64,000 nt of DNA, from the NCBI RefSeq assembly GCF_036014015.1, contig NZ_CP107905.1, positions 10,354,001 to 10,418,000 of the forward strand. The letters run 5' to 3'. Origin of the DNA: Streptomyces sp. NBC_00457. Lineage in GTDB: Bacteria > Actinomycetota > Actinomycetes > Streptomycetales > Streptomycetaceae. The position numbers and the translations under genes are program-made. The notes beneath the pieces are model-generated. The model was not told the DNA's origin. It saw nothing but the letters and a program-made list of their open reading frames with translations, and searched no databases. Shown here one piece after another: positions 17,058 through 26,416 of the stretch (position 1 is the first letter of the stretch; every line of letters begins with the position of its first letter).

Positions 17058-18134
17058 GTGACCGACACCACCAGCGAACAGACCGAGCGCAAGCTGCTCG
17101 ACGAGTTGTACGCGGACTTCGAGGAAGCGGGCCTGATCCCGCTGTGGATGCAGGTGGACGACCTCATGCCGATGTCACCGCAGCCTGCCGCGGTCCCGCA
17201 CCTGTGGCGGTGGGCGGAGCTGCTGCCCATCGCACAGCGCTCCGGAGAGCTCGTACCGGTGGGGCGTGGCGGCGAGCGCCGCGCCATGGCCCTGTCCAAC
17301 CCCGGCCTGCCGGGCCTTCCTTACGCCACCGCGACCCTGTGGACCGCGATCCAGTACCTGGGCCCGCGCGAGGTCGCCCCCTCACACCGCCACAGCCAGG
17401 GAGCCTTCCGGTTCGTCGTCGAAGGCGAGGGCGTGTGGACCAACGTCGACGGGGACGCGGTGGCGATGCGGCGCGGTGACCTGCTGCTCACGCCGAGCTG
17501 GGCCTTCCACGAGCACCAGAACGTCACCGACAAGCCGATGGCCTGGCTCGACGGCCTCGACATCCCGCTCGTCTCCCAACTGGACGCCGGCTTCTTCGAG
17601 TTCGGCCCCGACGAACTCTCCACCCGTGAAACCCCCGAGCGCTCGCGCGGCGAGCGACTGTGGGGCCACCCCGGACTGCGCCCGATCGGGCAGCCCGACC
17701 AGCCCAACTCCCCGCTGGGCGCCTACCGTTGGGAACAAACCGACGCCGCCCTGACCGCACAACTGGAGCTGGAGAACGAAGGCGTCCCCGGCGTGCTGGA
17801 GCCCGGGCACGCCGGAGTGCGCTTCTCCAACCCCACCACCGGCAGGGACGCCCTGGTCACGATGCGCACCGAGATGCGCCGCCTGCGGGCCGGCACCCAG
17901 ACCGTCCCGGTGCGCACGGTCGGCTCCGCGGTCTGGCAGGTGTTCGAGGGCGAGGCGGTCGCCCATGTCGGCGACAAGGTCTTCGAGATAGCCAAGGGCG
18001 ACCTGTTCGTCGTCCCGTCCTGGTGCGAGGTCTCGCTGTCCGCCCGCACCCAGGTCGACCTGTTCCGGTTCAGCGACGAGCCCGTCTACGAGGCCCTGGG
18101 CCTCGCCCGTACCGCCCGAGGAGAACACAAGTGA
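17058..18134 (+). CDS. sdgD: Gentisate 1,2-dioxygenase
   Basis: A 358-residue double-cupin Fe(II) ring-cleaving dioxygenase converting gentisate to maleylpyruvate. The first cupin carries the metal motif APSHRHSQGAFRFVVEGEG (about 108-126) and FHEHQN; a second cupin follows near 255-340 (VWQVFEGEAVAHVGDKVFEI). The GTG at 17058 is chosen because GGAGG (17048-17052) is 5 nt upstream; an in-frame GTG 12 nt earlier lies inside that ribosome site. Its stop overlaps the next gene's GTG by 4 bp. Order and content match the salicylate cluster of Streptomyces sp. WA46, in which SdgD was shown to be this enzyme. Confidence 0.93.
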   Translation: MTDTTSEQTERKLLDELYADFEEAGLIPLWMQVDDLMPMSPQPAAVPHLWRWAELLPIAQRSGELVPVGRGGERRAMALSNPGLPGLPYATATLWTAIQYLGPREVAPSHRHSQGAFRFVVEGEGVWTNVDGDAVAMRRGDLLLTPSWAFHEHQNVTDKPMAWLDGLDIPLVSQLDAGFFEFGPDELSTRETPERSRGERLWGHPGLRPIGQPDQPNSPLGAYRWEQTDAALTAQLELENEGVPGVLEPGHAGVRFSNPTTGRDALVTMRTEMRRLRAGTQTVPVRTVGSAVWQVFEGEAVAHVGDKVFEIAKGDLFVVPSWCEVSLSARTQVDLFRFSDEPVYEALGLARTARGEHK

Positions 18135-18961
18135 AGCTCGCCACCATCCGGGTCAACGGCATCACGCGCGCCGTCCGCGTCGACGAGAACAACGCAGTGG
18201 ACCTGGGCGAGAGCGATCTGGTGGCCTTCCTGCGCCACGGCGACTGGACCGCGCGGGCCGCGAACGCCGACGGCGAAACGTACGAAGGCGCCCTGGACTA
18301 CGCCCCGGTGGTCGTCGCGCCGGAGAAGGTCGTGTGCGTCGGCCTCAACTACCGCACCCACATTCTGGAGATGGGCCGCGAACTCCCCTCGCACCCCACG
18401 CTGTTCTCGAAGTACGCGCGGGCGCTGGTCGGCGCGTACGACGACGTGACCCTGCCCGCTGCGTCCACACAGATGGACTGGGAGGCCGAACTCGCCGTCG
18501 TCATCGGGTCCGAGGTCCGGCACGCCGGCACGGAGGAGGCGCGGGCCGCGATCGCCGGGTACACCGTGCTGAACGACGTCACCGCCCGGGACTGGCAGTA
18601 CCGCACCACCCAGTGGGACCAGGGCAAGACCTTCGAGGCCACCACCCCCATCGGGCCGTGGCTGGTGACCGCCGACGACCCCGCGGTCGCCGCGCAGGGC
18701 CTGAGCCTGACCTGTGAGGTCGACGGCGACACGGTCCAGAAGGCCGACACCGGTGACCTCGTCTTCGATCCGGCCACGCTGGTCGCGTACCTGTCCGAGA
18801 TCATCACGCTGGTGCCCGGCGATGTCATCGCCACCGGTACTCCGGGCGGGGTCGGCCATGCCCGCAAGCCCGCCCGCTATCTCCAGGATGGCTCGGCCCT
18901 CGTCACCCGGATCGAGGGGATCGGCGAGTGCCGCAACACCTGCCGCCGGGAGACGCGGTGA
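18131..18961 (+). CDS. Fumarylpyruvate hydrolase (FAH superfamily)
   Basis: A 276-residue FAH-fold hydrolase cleaving fumarylpyruvate to fumarate and pyruvate, the last step of the gentisate pathway. Motifs: VVCVGLNYRTHILEMGR, PTLFSKYARALVG, the metal set in DWEAELAVVIG, TARDWQYRTTQWDQGKTFE, and LVPGDVIATGTPGGVGHARK. The GTG start overlaps the dioxygenase stop (18131-18134), and the 3' end overlaps the next start by 4 bp. The reaction is assigned from the family plus the flanking dioxygenase and isomerase. Confidence 0.92.
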   Translation: MKLATIRVNGITRAVRVDENNAVDLGESDLVAFLRHGDWTARAANADGETYEGALDYAPVVVAPEKVVCVGLNYRTHILEMGRELPSHPTLFSKYARALVGAYDDVTLPAASTQMDWEAELAVVIGSEVRHAGTEEARAAIAGYTVLNDVTARDWQYRTTQWDQGKTFEATTPIGPWLVTADDPAVAAQGLSLTCEVDGDTVQKADTGDLVFDPATLVAYLSEIITLVPGDVIATGTPGGVGHARKPARYLQDGSALVTRIEGIGECRNTCRRETR

Positions 18962-19680
18962 GCGCACGCCCCGCCGCGATGCTGGAGCGGGCGGCCAAGG
19001 GCACGGCTGCCTTCGAAGCCGCCGTGCACTGGCTGACCGACTCGGGACTCACCAGGCCCTCGTACCTGCCGGGCTGGAGCAGGGCCCACGTCGTCGCCCA
19101 CGTCGCCCGCAATGCCGATGCGCTCGTCAACCTGATGACCTGGGCGCGTACGGGTGTCGAGACACCGATGTACGCAAGTGCCGACCGGCGCGCGAACGAG
19201 ATCGAGGACGGCGCCCGCCAACCGGCCGGCGAACTGCGTGAGGACCTCCTCGCGGCCGACGGACGACTGGCCCAGGAATTCGCCGGCTTGCCGGATGAGT
19301 GCTGGGGCGCGACCGTGCGGACGGCGCGGGGACGCGAGGTGCCCGCCTCCCACGTGCCCTGGATGCGAGTGCGCGAGGTGTGGGTCCACACTGTCGACCT
19401 GAACCTCACCACCTTCGACGACGTCCCGCACGAGGTGTGCGTGGCGCTCGTTGACGACGTGGCCGCCACCTTCCGGACGCGCCCGGACTGTCACCCCGTC
19501 GAGCTGCGGGCCGAGGACGCCGACCGCACCTGGCTCCTGGGTACACCCGGCGGCGCGCAGCCGGTCGCGGTGCGCGGTGACCTGCCCAGCCTGGCCGCCT
19601 ATGCGACCGGACGGCCCGTGCCCGGCCCTCTGTACCCGACCGGCGGGGCACCCCTGCCGAAACTGCCCGCGTGGCTGTGA
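18958..19680 (+). CDS. Mycothiol-dependent maleylpyruvate isomerase
   Basis: A 240-residue DinB/MDMPI-fold isomerase turning maleylpyruvate into fumarylpyruvate with mycothiol, an actinobacterial thiol. Metal-ligand contexts are HVVAHVARNADALVN (about 39-53) and RVREVWVHTVDL (about 139-150), the H...E...H set of the family. Its C-terminal SCP2-like part runs from about 165. The GTG at 18958 overlaps the previous stop by 4 bp. With the two upstream genes it completes the glutathione-independent gentisate route. Confidence 0.92.
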   Translation: MSARPAAMLERAAKGTAAFEAAVHWLTDSGLTRPSYLPGWSRAHVVAHVARNADALVNLMTWARTGVETPMYASADRRANEIEDGARQPAGELREDLLAADGRLAQEFAGLPDECWGATVRTARGREVPASHVPWMRVREVWVHTVDLNLTTFDDVPHEVCVALVDDVAATFRTRPDCHPVELRAEDADRTWLLGTPGGAQPVAVRGDLPSLAAYATGRPVPGPLYPTGGAPLPKLPAWL

Positions 19681-19696
19681 GCGCGAAGGAAAAGCC

Positions 19697-21250
19697 ATGA
19701 AAGTTGCCTGCATCGGCGCAGGTCCCGGAGGACTGTTCTTCGCCACCCTGCTCAAGCGGAGCCGGCCCGGCGCCGAGGTCGTGGTCTTCGAACGCAACCG
19801 CCCCGACGACACGTTCGGCTTCGGAGTGGTCTTCTCCGACGCCACCCTCGACGCCATCAACGCCGCCGACCCCGTCCTCAGCGAGGCGCTGGAGAAGCAC
19901 GGCCGGCACTGGGACGACATCGAGGCCCGTGTGCACGGCGCACGGGAGCGCGTCGGCGGCATGGGCATGGCGGCCGTCGTACGCAAGACGCTGCTGAGCC
20001 TGTTGCAGGAACGGGCCCGCGCCGAGGGCGTTGAGATGCGCTTCCAGCACGAGGTCCGCGATTCCGCCGAGCTGGACGACTTCGATCTGGTCGTGGTGTG
20101 CGACGGCGCCAACAGCCGTTTCCGCACGCTGTTCGCCGACGACTTCGGACCGACCGCCGAGGTGGCGAGCGCGAAGTTCATCTGGTTCGGCACCACTTAC
20201 ATGTTCGACGGGCTCACCTTCGTCCACCAGGACGGCCCGGACGGTGTGTTCGCCGCGCACGCCTACCCCATCAGCGATTCGCTGAGCACCTTCATCGTCG
20301 AGACCGACGCCGACTCCTGGGCCAAGGCCGGACTCGACGCCTTCGATCCGTCGACCCCTCCGGGCACGAGCGACGAGAAGACCAAGAGCTACCTGGAAGA
20401 CCTGTTCCGCGAGCAGATCGACGGGCATCCACTGGTCGGCAACAACTCCCGCTGGTCCAACTTCGCCACCCGCAGGGCCCGTTCATGGCGGCGCGGCAAG
20501 TGGGTGCTGCTCGGCGACGCGGCGCACACCGCGCACTTCTCCGTCGGCTCCGGCACCAAGATGGCCATGGAGGACGCGGTCGCGCTGGCCGAGGCACTGG
20601 GGGAGGCGCCGCACAGCGTGCCGAAGGCACTCGACATCTACGAGGGACGCCGCCGCCCCAAGGTGGAGAGGATCCAGAACTCGGCGCGGCCCAGCCTGTC
20701 GTGGTGGGAGCACTTCGGCCGCTACGTCCGCTCGTTCGACGATCCGACGCGATTCGCCTTCCACTTCCTCAGCCGCAGCATCCCGCGCGGCAAACTCGCC
20801 GTGCGCGACGCGGTGTACGTGGACCGCGTCGACGCATGGTGGCAGGCCCACAACGGGGCGGCTCCGCTTCGGACGCCGTACAGCGGCGGGCCCTTCCGGC
20901 TCCCCTCCCGCTGGGTCACGGCGGCCGACGGCGCGCTGACCGGCAGCGACGGCACCGAGATCCCGATGGTGCCGCTCAGCGGCCGGTCCTCCGCCGCCGG
21001 AGTGTGGATCGACGCCCCGGACACCGAAGAAGGGCTGCCCCTCGCACTCGACCGGGTGCGGGAAGCGGCCCGGGCGGGCGTCCCGCTCGTCGGCGTACGC
21101 GGTGGCACCGGGCTGACCCGTGTGCTGGTCGCGGAGGAGGCCCGTCTCGCGCACGGCCTGCCCGCCGCGGTCATCGGCCCGTACGACGACGACAGCGCGA
21201 CCACGCTCCTCCTGTCCGGCCGTGCCGACCTCGTCGGAGGCGTCAAGTGA
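19697..21250 (+). CDS. sdgC: Salicylyl-CoA 5-hydroxylase (FAD monooxygenase)
   Basis: A 517-residue flavin monooxygenase. FAD motif VACIGAGPGGLFFATLLKR (3-21), NAD(P)H/FAD motif FDLVVVCDGANSRFR, third FAD motif KWVLLGDAAHTAHFSVGSG (about 271-289). The last ~120 residues extend beyond the hydroxylase core and are polar. In Streptomyces sp. WA46, SdgC hydroxylates salicylyl-CoA to gentisyl-CoA with NADH. The same gene company here (dioxygenase, CoA-forming enzymes) supports that assignment. The ATG at 19697 has GAAGGAAA 6-7 nt upstream and lies 16 bp after the isomerase. Confidence 0.88.
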   Translation: MKVACIGAGPGGLFFATLLKRSRPGAEVVVFERNRPDDTFGFGVVFSDATLDAINAADPVLSEALEKHGRHWDDIEARVHGARERVGGMGMAAVVRKTLLSLLQERARAEGVEMRFQHEVRDSAELDDFDLVVVCDGANSRFRTLFADDFGPTAEVASAKFIWFGTTYMFDGLTFVHQDGPDGVFAAHAYPISDSLSTFIVETDADSWAKAGLDAFDPSTPPGTSDEKTKSYLEDLFREQIDGHPLVGNNSRWSNFATRRARSWRRGKWVLLGDAAHTAHFSVGSGTKMAMEDAVALAEALGEAPHSVPKALDIYEGRRRPKVERIQNSARPSLSWWEHFGRYVRSFDDPTRFAFHFLSRSIPRGKLAVRDAVYVDRVDAWWQAHNGAAPLRTPYSGGPFRLPSRWVTAADGALTGSDGTEIPMVPLSGRSSAAGVWIDAPDTEEGLPLALDRVREAARAGVPLVGVRGGTGLTRVLVAEEARLAHGLPAAVIGPYDDDSATTLLLSGRADLVGGVK

Positions 21251-23307
21251 CCGCCCTGGACCCGCTGTTCGCACCACGAGCCATCACCGTGCTCGGCGCC
21301 TCCGCCACGCCCGGGAAGCTCGGCGCGGCGATGACCGACTCGCTCGCCTCCTTCCCCGGCCCGGTGATGAGGGTCAACACCGGTCGCCCGGACCCCGTTC
21401 AGGGCTTCTTCCGCACCATCGGCGAGGCCACCGAAGCCCACGGCATCACTCCGGACCTGGTCGTCTCCTGCATTCCGGCCGCCGTGACCGCCGCCGCACT
21501 GCGCGAGGCGGCGGCCGCAGGGGCCCGCGCCGCACTCGTGTGCGCCGGCGGGTTCGCCGAAGCCGGCGGCGACGGTGCGCGGCACCAACAGGCGTTGGCC
21601 GAGGTGGTGGAGGACACCGGTATCCGTGTCCTCGGACCGAACACGTCAGGCTTCCTTGCCCCCCACCGGCGGCTCACGGCCAGTTTCGTGCCGGGCGTGG
21701 CCGATCTGGAGCCGGGCCCGGTGGCGGTCGTCGCCGCGAGCGGCGGCGTGAACCACGCGCTGGCCTTCGCCCTGGCCGAGGCCGGCATCGGCCTGCGCCT
21801 CGGGGTCGGGCTGGGCAACAGCCTGGACGTCACACAGGCCGACGTCCTGCGTCACCTCGCCGAGGACGACGGCGTACGGGCCGTCGCCCTGCACGTGGAG
21901 ACCGCCGCCGAAGGCCGCCGCCTCACCGAGGCCGTACGCCACCTGACCGGTCGTGTCCCCGTCGTGGCCCTGGTCGTCGGCCGCAGCGACATCGGCGACT
22001 TCGCCCGCTCCCACACCGGCGCCCTGGCCACCTCCTGGCGCGTAACCAGGACGGCCCTGCGCCAGGCCGGGGCCGTCCTCGTCGACGACGAACGCGACCT
22101 CGTCGACGCCGTCACCGCGCTCAGCCGGGTACGGCTCCCCGCTCACCCACGCCCCGGCATCGGCCTGGTCACCGCACAGGCCGGACCCGGACTGCTGCTC
22201 ACCGACGACCTGCGCTCCCACGGCATCCAGGTGCCACCCCTGGTCGAACGGACGGTGAAGGAGCTGCGCGAACTGCTCCCCGCCCTCACCTACCTGAACA
22301 ATCCCGTCGACACCGGCCGCCCCTCACCCGCGATCACGCAGGTCGTGGAGCGGGTCTCGGAGGATCCCGGCATCGACGTCACCGCCGTGTACGGGCTGCT
22401 GGAACCCACCGCCGTGGACCTCCCGGCCGCGCTGGCCGCCGCCCGTACCGCCACCCCGCTCGTCGCCGTCGTCGGCGGACCCGTGGAGCAGGCGCGGGTC
22501 ACCCGCCGGCAACTCGGCGAAGCCGGCATCCCCTGCGCGGCCACACCTGCCTCCGGATCGGTCATGGTGCGCGCGCTCGTCGAGGACGCGGCGGCCCGCG
22601 CCCGCCTGGAAGCCACCGTCGGCACCGCCTCCGACGCACCCGCCCTTCCCTTGCCGGGTCCGGTCGACGAGCACGCGGCCAAGGGCATCCTCGCGGACAT
22701 GGGGATCCGTACGCCGCTGCGGCGCGTGTGCGCCGACCCCGCCGCGGCGCACGCGGCTCTCGACGAACTCGGCGGACCGGTCGTCGTGAAGATCCTCGAC
22801 GCGGAGATCCTGCACAAGACGGAAGTCGGCGGGGTCCAGGTCGGCGTCCGCACGCACGAGGAGCTCGACGATGCCCTCGCCCGCCTGCCCGCGAGCCCCG
22901 CGCAGCTGATCGAGCAGATGGCCCCCGCGGGTCCCGAACTCATCGTCGGCGTACGCCGCGACCCGGTCTTCGGCCCCGTGCTGGCCCTGGGCGCCGGGGG
23001 AACAGCCGCCGAAATCCTCGGCGACGTCTCCCTACGGCTCGCGCCGCTGTCCGCGAACGAGGCCTACGCCATGCTCGACGAACTCACCACCCGCGAGATG
23101 TTCCTCGGCGCGCGCGGCGCCACCCCGGTCGACCGCGCGCGCCTCACCCACGTGCTGCTCGCCCTTGCCTCCCTCGCCGCCGAGAACGCCGTGGCCGAGT
23201 GCGAGATCAACCCTTTGCGCGTCCTGCCCGACGGCGACGTCGTCGCGCTCGACGCCGTACTGCTGCTGCGTGACCCCCGGGATCAAGGAGGATCCGATGA
23301 CGCGTGA
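21247..23307 (+). CDS. ADP-forming-type acyl-CoA synthetase (CoA-binding + ATP-grasp)
   Basis: A 686-residue NDP-forming acyl-CoA synthetase-like protein. CoA-binding Rossmann domain 1-125 (ITVLGASATPGKLGAAMTDS), succinyl-CoA-ligase-like flavodoxin domains about 140-440 (VAVVAASGGVNHALAFALAE; SHTGALAT), and ATP-grasp about 470-686 (GPVVVKILDAEILHKTEVGG; AECEINPLRVLPDG). The phospho-His of this superfamily is usually in the S-H-T-G context seen here. It is coupled to sdgC by a 4-bp overlap. WA46 has a further sdg gene of unproved role at this point. It may assist CoA-thioester formation or turnover beside the AMP-forming ligase. Confidence 0.85.
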   Translation: MTALDPLFAPRAITVLGASATPGKLGAAMTDSLASFPGPVMRVNTGRPDPVQGFFRTIGEATEAHGITPDLVVSCIPAAVTAAALREAAAAGARAALVCAGGFAEAGGDGARHQQALAEVVEDTGIRVLGPNTSGFLAPHRRLTASFVPGVADLEPGPVAVVAASGGVNHALAFALAEAGIGLRLGVGLGNSLDVTQADVLRHLAEDDGVRAVALHVETAAEGRRLTEAVRHLTGRVPVVALVVGRSDIGDFARSHTGALATSWRVTRTALRQAGAVLVDDERDLVDAVTALSRVRLPAHPRPGIGLVTAQAGPGLLLTDDLRSHGIQVPPLVERTVKELRELLPALTYLNNPVDTGRPSPAITQVVERVSEDPGIDVTAVYGLLEPTAVDLPAALAAARTATPLVAVVGGPVEQARVTRRQLGEAGIPCAATPASGSVMVRALVEDAAARARLEATVGTASDAPALPLPGPVDEHAAKGILADMGIRTPLRRVCADPAAAHAALDELGGPVVVKILDAEILHKTEVGGVQVGVRTHEELDDALARLPASPAQLIEQMAPAGPELIVGVRRDPVFGPVLALGAGGTAAEILGDVSLRLAPLSANEAYAMLDELTTREMFLGARGATPVDRARLTHVLLALASLAAENAVAECEINPLRVLPDGDVVALDAVLLLRDPRDQGGSDDA

Positions 23308-24958
23308 GGGATTCGTCCCCTGGCCCAAGGAGGCGGCCGACCGCTACCGCGAGGCCGGGTACTGGCGTGGCAGGCCGCTCGGCTCGTACCTCCACGATTG
23401 GGCCGAGACCTACGATGACGCGGTGGCCGTCGTGGACGGCGACATTCGCCTGACGTACCGTCAACTCATTGACAGAGCCGACGGATTGGCCTGCCGACTG
23501 CTGGACAGTGGTCTCAACCCCGGTGACGCGATGCTCGTCCAGCTGCCCAACGGCTGGGAGTTCGTCACACTCACCCTTGCCTGCCTGCGGGCCGGAATCG
23601 CTCCCGTGATGGCGATGCCCGCGCACCGCGGTCACGAACTGCGCTACCTGGCCGCGCATGCCGAGGTCACCTCGATCGCCGTACCGGACCGACTCGGCGA
23701 CTTCGACCACAAGGCCCTGGGGCGGGAAGTCGCCGAAGCCACCTCGAGCGTACGGCTGTTGCTCGTCGCGGGTGGCACAGCAGGCACCGACGCCACGGAC
23801 CTGCGCGCCCTGGCCGAACCGGCCGATGACCCGGCCGCCGCACGGGCGAGGCTCGATCAACTCGCCCCCGACAGCGGTGACATCGCCGTCTTCCTGCTCT
23901 CCGGCGGTACGACCGGACTGCCGAAGCTCATCACCCGCACCCATGACGACTACGAGTACAACGCGCGGCGCAGCGCCGAGGTGTGCGGCCTCGGCCCCGA
24001 CACCGTGTATTTGGTGGCACTGCCCGCCGGGCACAACTTTCCCCTGACCTGCCCCGGCATCCTGGGCACCCTCATGAACGGCGGCCGGGTCGTCCTGGCC
24101 CGCACCCCGGAACCCGGCAAAGTGCTGCCGCTGATGGCCGCCGAGGGCGTGACGGCCACCGCTGCCGTGCCGGCCGTCGTCCAGCGCTGGATCGACGCGG
24201 TGGCCTCCGGCGGACACCCCGCCCCGCCCGCACTACGGCTGTTGCAGGTGGGTGGCGCCCGCCTCGCGCCGGAGGTCGCCCGCCGCGCCGAACCCGTGCT
24301 CGGCGGCACACTCCAGCAGGTGTTCGGCATGGCAGAGGGGCTGCTGAACTACACGCGCCCCGACGACCCCGACGACATCAAGATCGAGACGCAGGGGCGC
24401 CCCATGTGCCCGGCCGACGAGATCCTCGTGGTCGACGCCTCCGACAACCCGGTCCCGCCCGGCGAGATGGGCGCCCTGCTCACCCGCGGCCCGTACACCC
24501 CACGCGGCTACTACCGGGCCGACGAGCACAACGCCCGCGCGTTCACCCCCGACGGCTGGTATCGCACCGGTGACGTCGTCCGGCTGCACCCGTCGGGCAA
24601 TCTCGTCGTCGAAGGACGCGACAAGGACCTCATCAACCGGGGCGGCGAGAAGATCTCCGCCGAGGAGGTCGAGAACCTCATCTATCGCCTGCCCGGTGTC
24701 GCCCGCGTCGCGGCCGTCGCGAAGGCCGACCCCGACGTGGGGGAGCGGGTGTGCGCGGTCGTGGTCGTCGAGCCGGGGACCCACTTGAGCCTCGAATCGG
24801 TCCGTGCCGCCCTCACTGCGATGCAGGTGGCGCGATACAAGCTCCCCGAAGACCTGCTGGTCGTGGACGAGTTGCCGCTGACGAAGGTCGGCAAGATCGA
24901 CAAGAAGCGGCTGCGGGATGTCGTCCGTGGCAAGGCGGACTCCGTCGAGGCGGTGTGA
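23297..24958 (+). CDS. sdgA: Salicylyl-CoA ligase (AMP-forming, DhbE-like)
   Basis: A 553-residue ANL-superfamily enzyme activating salicylate with ATP and CoA. Resembles 2,3-dihydroxybenzoate-AMP ligases: GYWRGRPLG near the N-terminus, P-loop [20 protein letters not shown] (about 198-217), [56 protein letters not shown], and C-terminal Lys in [11 protein letters not shown] perfect AAGGAGG lies 5 nt before the ATG, and the first 11 bp overlap the preceding gene. WA46 SdgA was shown to act as a salicylyl-CoA ligase despite this AMP-ligase look. Confidence 0.88.
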   Translation: MTREGFVPWPKEAADRYREAGYWRGRPLGSYLHDWAETYDDAVAVVDGDIRLTYRQLIDRADGLACRLLDSGLNPGDAMLVQLPNGWEFVTLTLACLRAGIAPVMAMPAHRGHELRYLAAHAEVTSIAVPDRLGDFDHKALGREVAEATSSVRLLLVAGGTAGTDATDLRALAEPADDPAAARARLDQLAPDSGDIAVFLLSGGTTGLPKLITRTHDDYEYNARRSAEVCGLGPDTVYLVALPAGHNFPLTCPGILGTLMNGGRVVLARTPEPGKVLPLMAAEGVTATAAVPAVVQRWIDAVASGGHPAPPALRLLQVGGARLAPEVARRAEPVLGGTLQQVFGMAEGLLNYTRPDDPDDIKIETQGRPMCPADEILVVDASDNPVPPGEMGALLTRGPYTPRGYYRADEHNARAFTPDGWYRTGDVVRLHPSGNLVVEGRDKDLINRGGEKISAEEVENLIYRLPGVARVAAVAKADPDVGERVCAVVVVEPGTHLSLESVRAALTAMQVARYKLPEDLLVVDELPLTKVGKIDKKRLRDVVRGKADSVEAV

Positions 24959-25022
24959 CGGCGCTCGCCGCCGCCATCACCGTCGACCCGGCACCATGCG
25001 TCGTCGCGTACGTCCTGCCGCG

Positions 25023-25394
25023 TCATTCGCCTTCGCAGATGCCCTCGACCGCGAACTTCCGGTACAGGTGCGGGTAGGCGACGGTGCCGGCCGGGTAGCG
25101 CCCCAGGTGCGAGGCGAACTCCGGCGTGCCGAGTGCCGCACGGAGGTGCTCGGTGGATTTCCAGACCGCGACGTTGGTGAAGAGCCGGCTGCCGCCGATA
25201 CCCCGGTACAGCTGCACCGAGAGCAGGCTCCCCGACTTCTTCATGTACTCCGCGTCGCCCGTCCAGGCGGCCACCACCTCATCCTCCTTGCCTTCCGGGG
25301 CGACAAAGGTGTTGATGATGGTGACCGGGCCGGCCTTCTCCTTCTGCTGGTCGTGGAAGTGGGTGGACTCGTCGAGCTGGCCGAAGCTGAGCAT
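25023..25394 (-). CDS. ABM-fold (antibiotic biosynthesis monooxygenase-like) protein
   Basis: A 123-residue dimeric alpha+beta barrel protein: VTIINTFVAPEGKEDEVVAA, SVQLYRGIGGSRLFTNVAVW, KSTEHLRAALGTPEF. ABM-fold proteins may be cofactor-free quinone-forming monooxygenases, or small detoxifying or scaffolding proteins. No catalytic residue can be named here. The ATG has GGAGG 4 nt upstream. It is convergent with sdgA (64 bp between, no clear hairpin) and followed by the alpha/beta hydrolase gene, though that gene lies upstream in its own transcription order. Probably an accessory of the TetR-controlled unit. Confidence 0.75.
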   Translation of the reverse strand: MLSFGQLDESTHFHDQQKEKAGPVTIINTFVAPEGKEDEVVAAWTGDAEYMKKSGSLLSVQLYRGIGGSRLFTNVAVWKSTEHLRAALGTPEFASHLGRYPAGTVAYPHLYRKFAVEGICEGE

Positions 25395-25478
25395 GATTCC
25401 TCCATGAACTCGCGTGTGGTGAGTTGTGATCGGTCCGGGTGAGGGGCCAGGCTCTGTGGCCCCTCCTGTGGTCTGCGT

Positions 25479-26273
25479 TCAGGCGTGATGCTTGTCGAGG
25501 AAGTCGGTGATGAGCTGCAGCCACTCCTCGGTCCGCTCCAGCATCGGCAGGTGGCCGGTGGCGATTTCCGCGAGTTGGGCGCCGGGGATGGTCTCGGCGA
25601 GGTGGCGGTGCAGGGCGGTGGAGACGAGCCGGTCGTCGGTGGTCGAGACGACCAGGGTGGGGACCGTGATGCCGGCGAGGTCGTCGCGGACGTCGACCTG
25701 GCCGACGAGGTCGGTCTGCTCGGAGCTGCCGTCGGCCGCACCGGCGGCGACGTAGCCGAGGGTCTGCTGCAGTTGCTCGGCCGGCATCGATTCCAGTGCC
25801 TGGGTGCCGAGGGCCATCATGAGCTGGAATTCGGCGAGCAGCTCGCGGTCGCCGGACGCGGCGATCTTGCTCCAGACCGAGGAGGCGAGGGCGAGCCGGT
25901 TGTCGCGGTGCGGGAAGGCGGCGGTCAGGACGAGTGCGGTGACGCGTTCAGGGTGGCGGGTGGCGGCTCGGATGGCGACTGGGCCGCCGAGGGAGTAGCC
26001 GGATACGGCGAAGTGGTCGAGGCCTTCCGCGTCGGCGGCGGCGATGAGCTGGTCGGCGAGGTCGTCGACGGACAGCGGGGTGGTGGAGCGGGGGGTGTCG
26101 CCGCTGCCGGGGTAGTCGATGCCGACGACGGTGTGGCGGGCGGCGAGGGCTTCCAGGACGGGGCCGTAGGTGCCGGCCAGGCTGCTGCCGGCGCCGTGGG
26201 CGAGGAGCAGCCCGGGGCCCGACCCGAGGCGAGTGCGGGCGAACGTGGGTTCGATCGGGTTGCGAGGTGTCAT
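25479..26273 (-). CDS. Alpha/beta hydrolase
   Basis: A 264-residue hydrolase. Oxyanion region GPGLLLAHGAGSS (about 18-30), nucleophile elbow SGYSLGGPVA (Ser near 95), acid in STTDDRLV (about 212), catalytic His in IATGHLPML (about 238). The ATG at 26273 (MTPRNPIEPT) has AAAGG about 9 nt upstream; an in-frame start 11 codons earlier lacks a good ribosome site. It diverges from the TetR gene with three operator-like repeats between them, so it is probably the main TetR target. Could hydrolyse esters or CoA thioesters; substrate unknown. Confidence 0.88.
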   Translation of the reverse strand: MTPRNPIEPTFARTRLGSGPGLLLAHGAGSSLAGTYGPVLEALAARHTVVGIDYPGSGDTPRSTTPLSVDDLADQLIAAADAEGLDHFAVSGYSLGGPVAIRAATRHPERVTALVLTAAFPHRDNRLALASSVWSKIAASGDRELLAEFQLMMALGTQALESMPAEQLQQTLGYVAAGAADGSSEQTDLVGQVDVRDDLAGITVPTLVVSTTDDRLVSTALHRHLAETIPGAQLAEIATGHLPMLERTEEWLQLITDFLDKHHA

Positions 26274-26308
26274 GGCGGTCTGCCTTTCGAGTGGGTCGGC
26301 ACGCAAGA

Positions 26309-26397
26309 ATCATCCAATGCGTGTGATTACTTCCTCAGGTCTATCACACGGAACGTATGATTTGGGCCTGTGACGTCAATCACACGCGCCGTATGAT
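26309..26397. promoter_or_regulatory. Three 19-bp TetR-type operator repeats
   Basis: Copies at 26309-26327, 26343-26361 and 26379-26397 fit ATCAYACG-N3-CGTRTGAT, a near-perfect dyad. The second and third differ only in the 3-bp centre; the first has a perfect right half and a diverged left half. They start 34 and 36 bp apart, so the dimers would sit on nearly the same DNA face. They lie between the divergent hydrolase and TetR genes, the last ending 19 bp before the TetR ATG. Confidence 0.72.
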
Positions 26398-26416
26398 GTG
26401 CCGGTAGGCTGGCGGC

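Noticed and set aside
26309..26397. Regular repeats considered as a small CRISPR array
   Set aside because: Repeats are dyad-symmetric 19-mers with 15-17-bp spacers in a divergent promoter, next to a TetR gene. No cas gene is present, so operators are the better reading.
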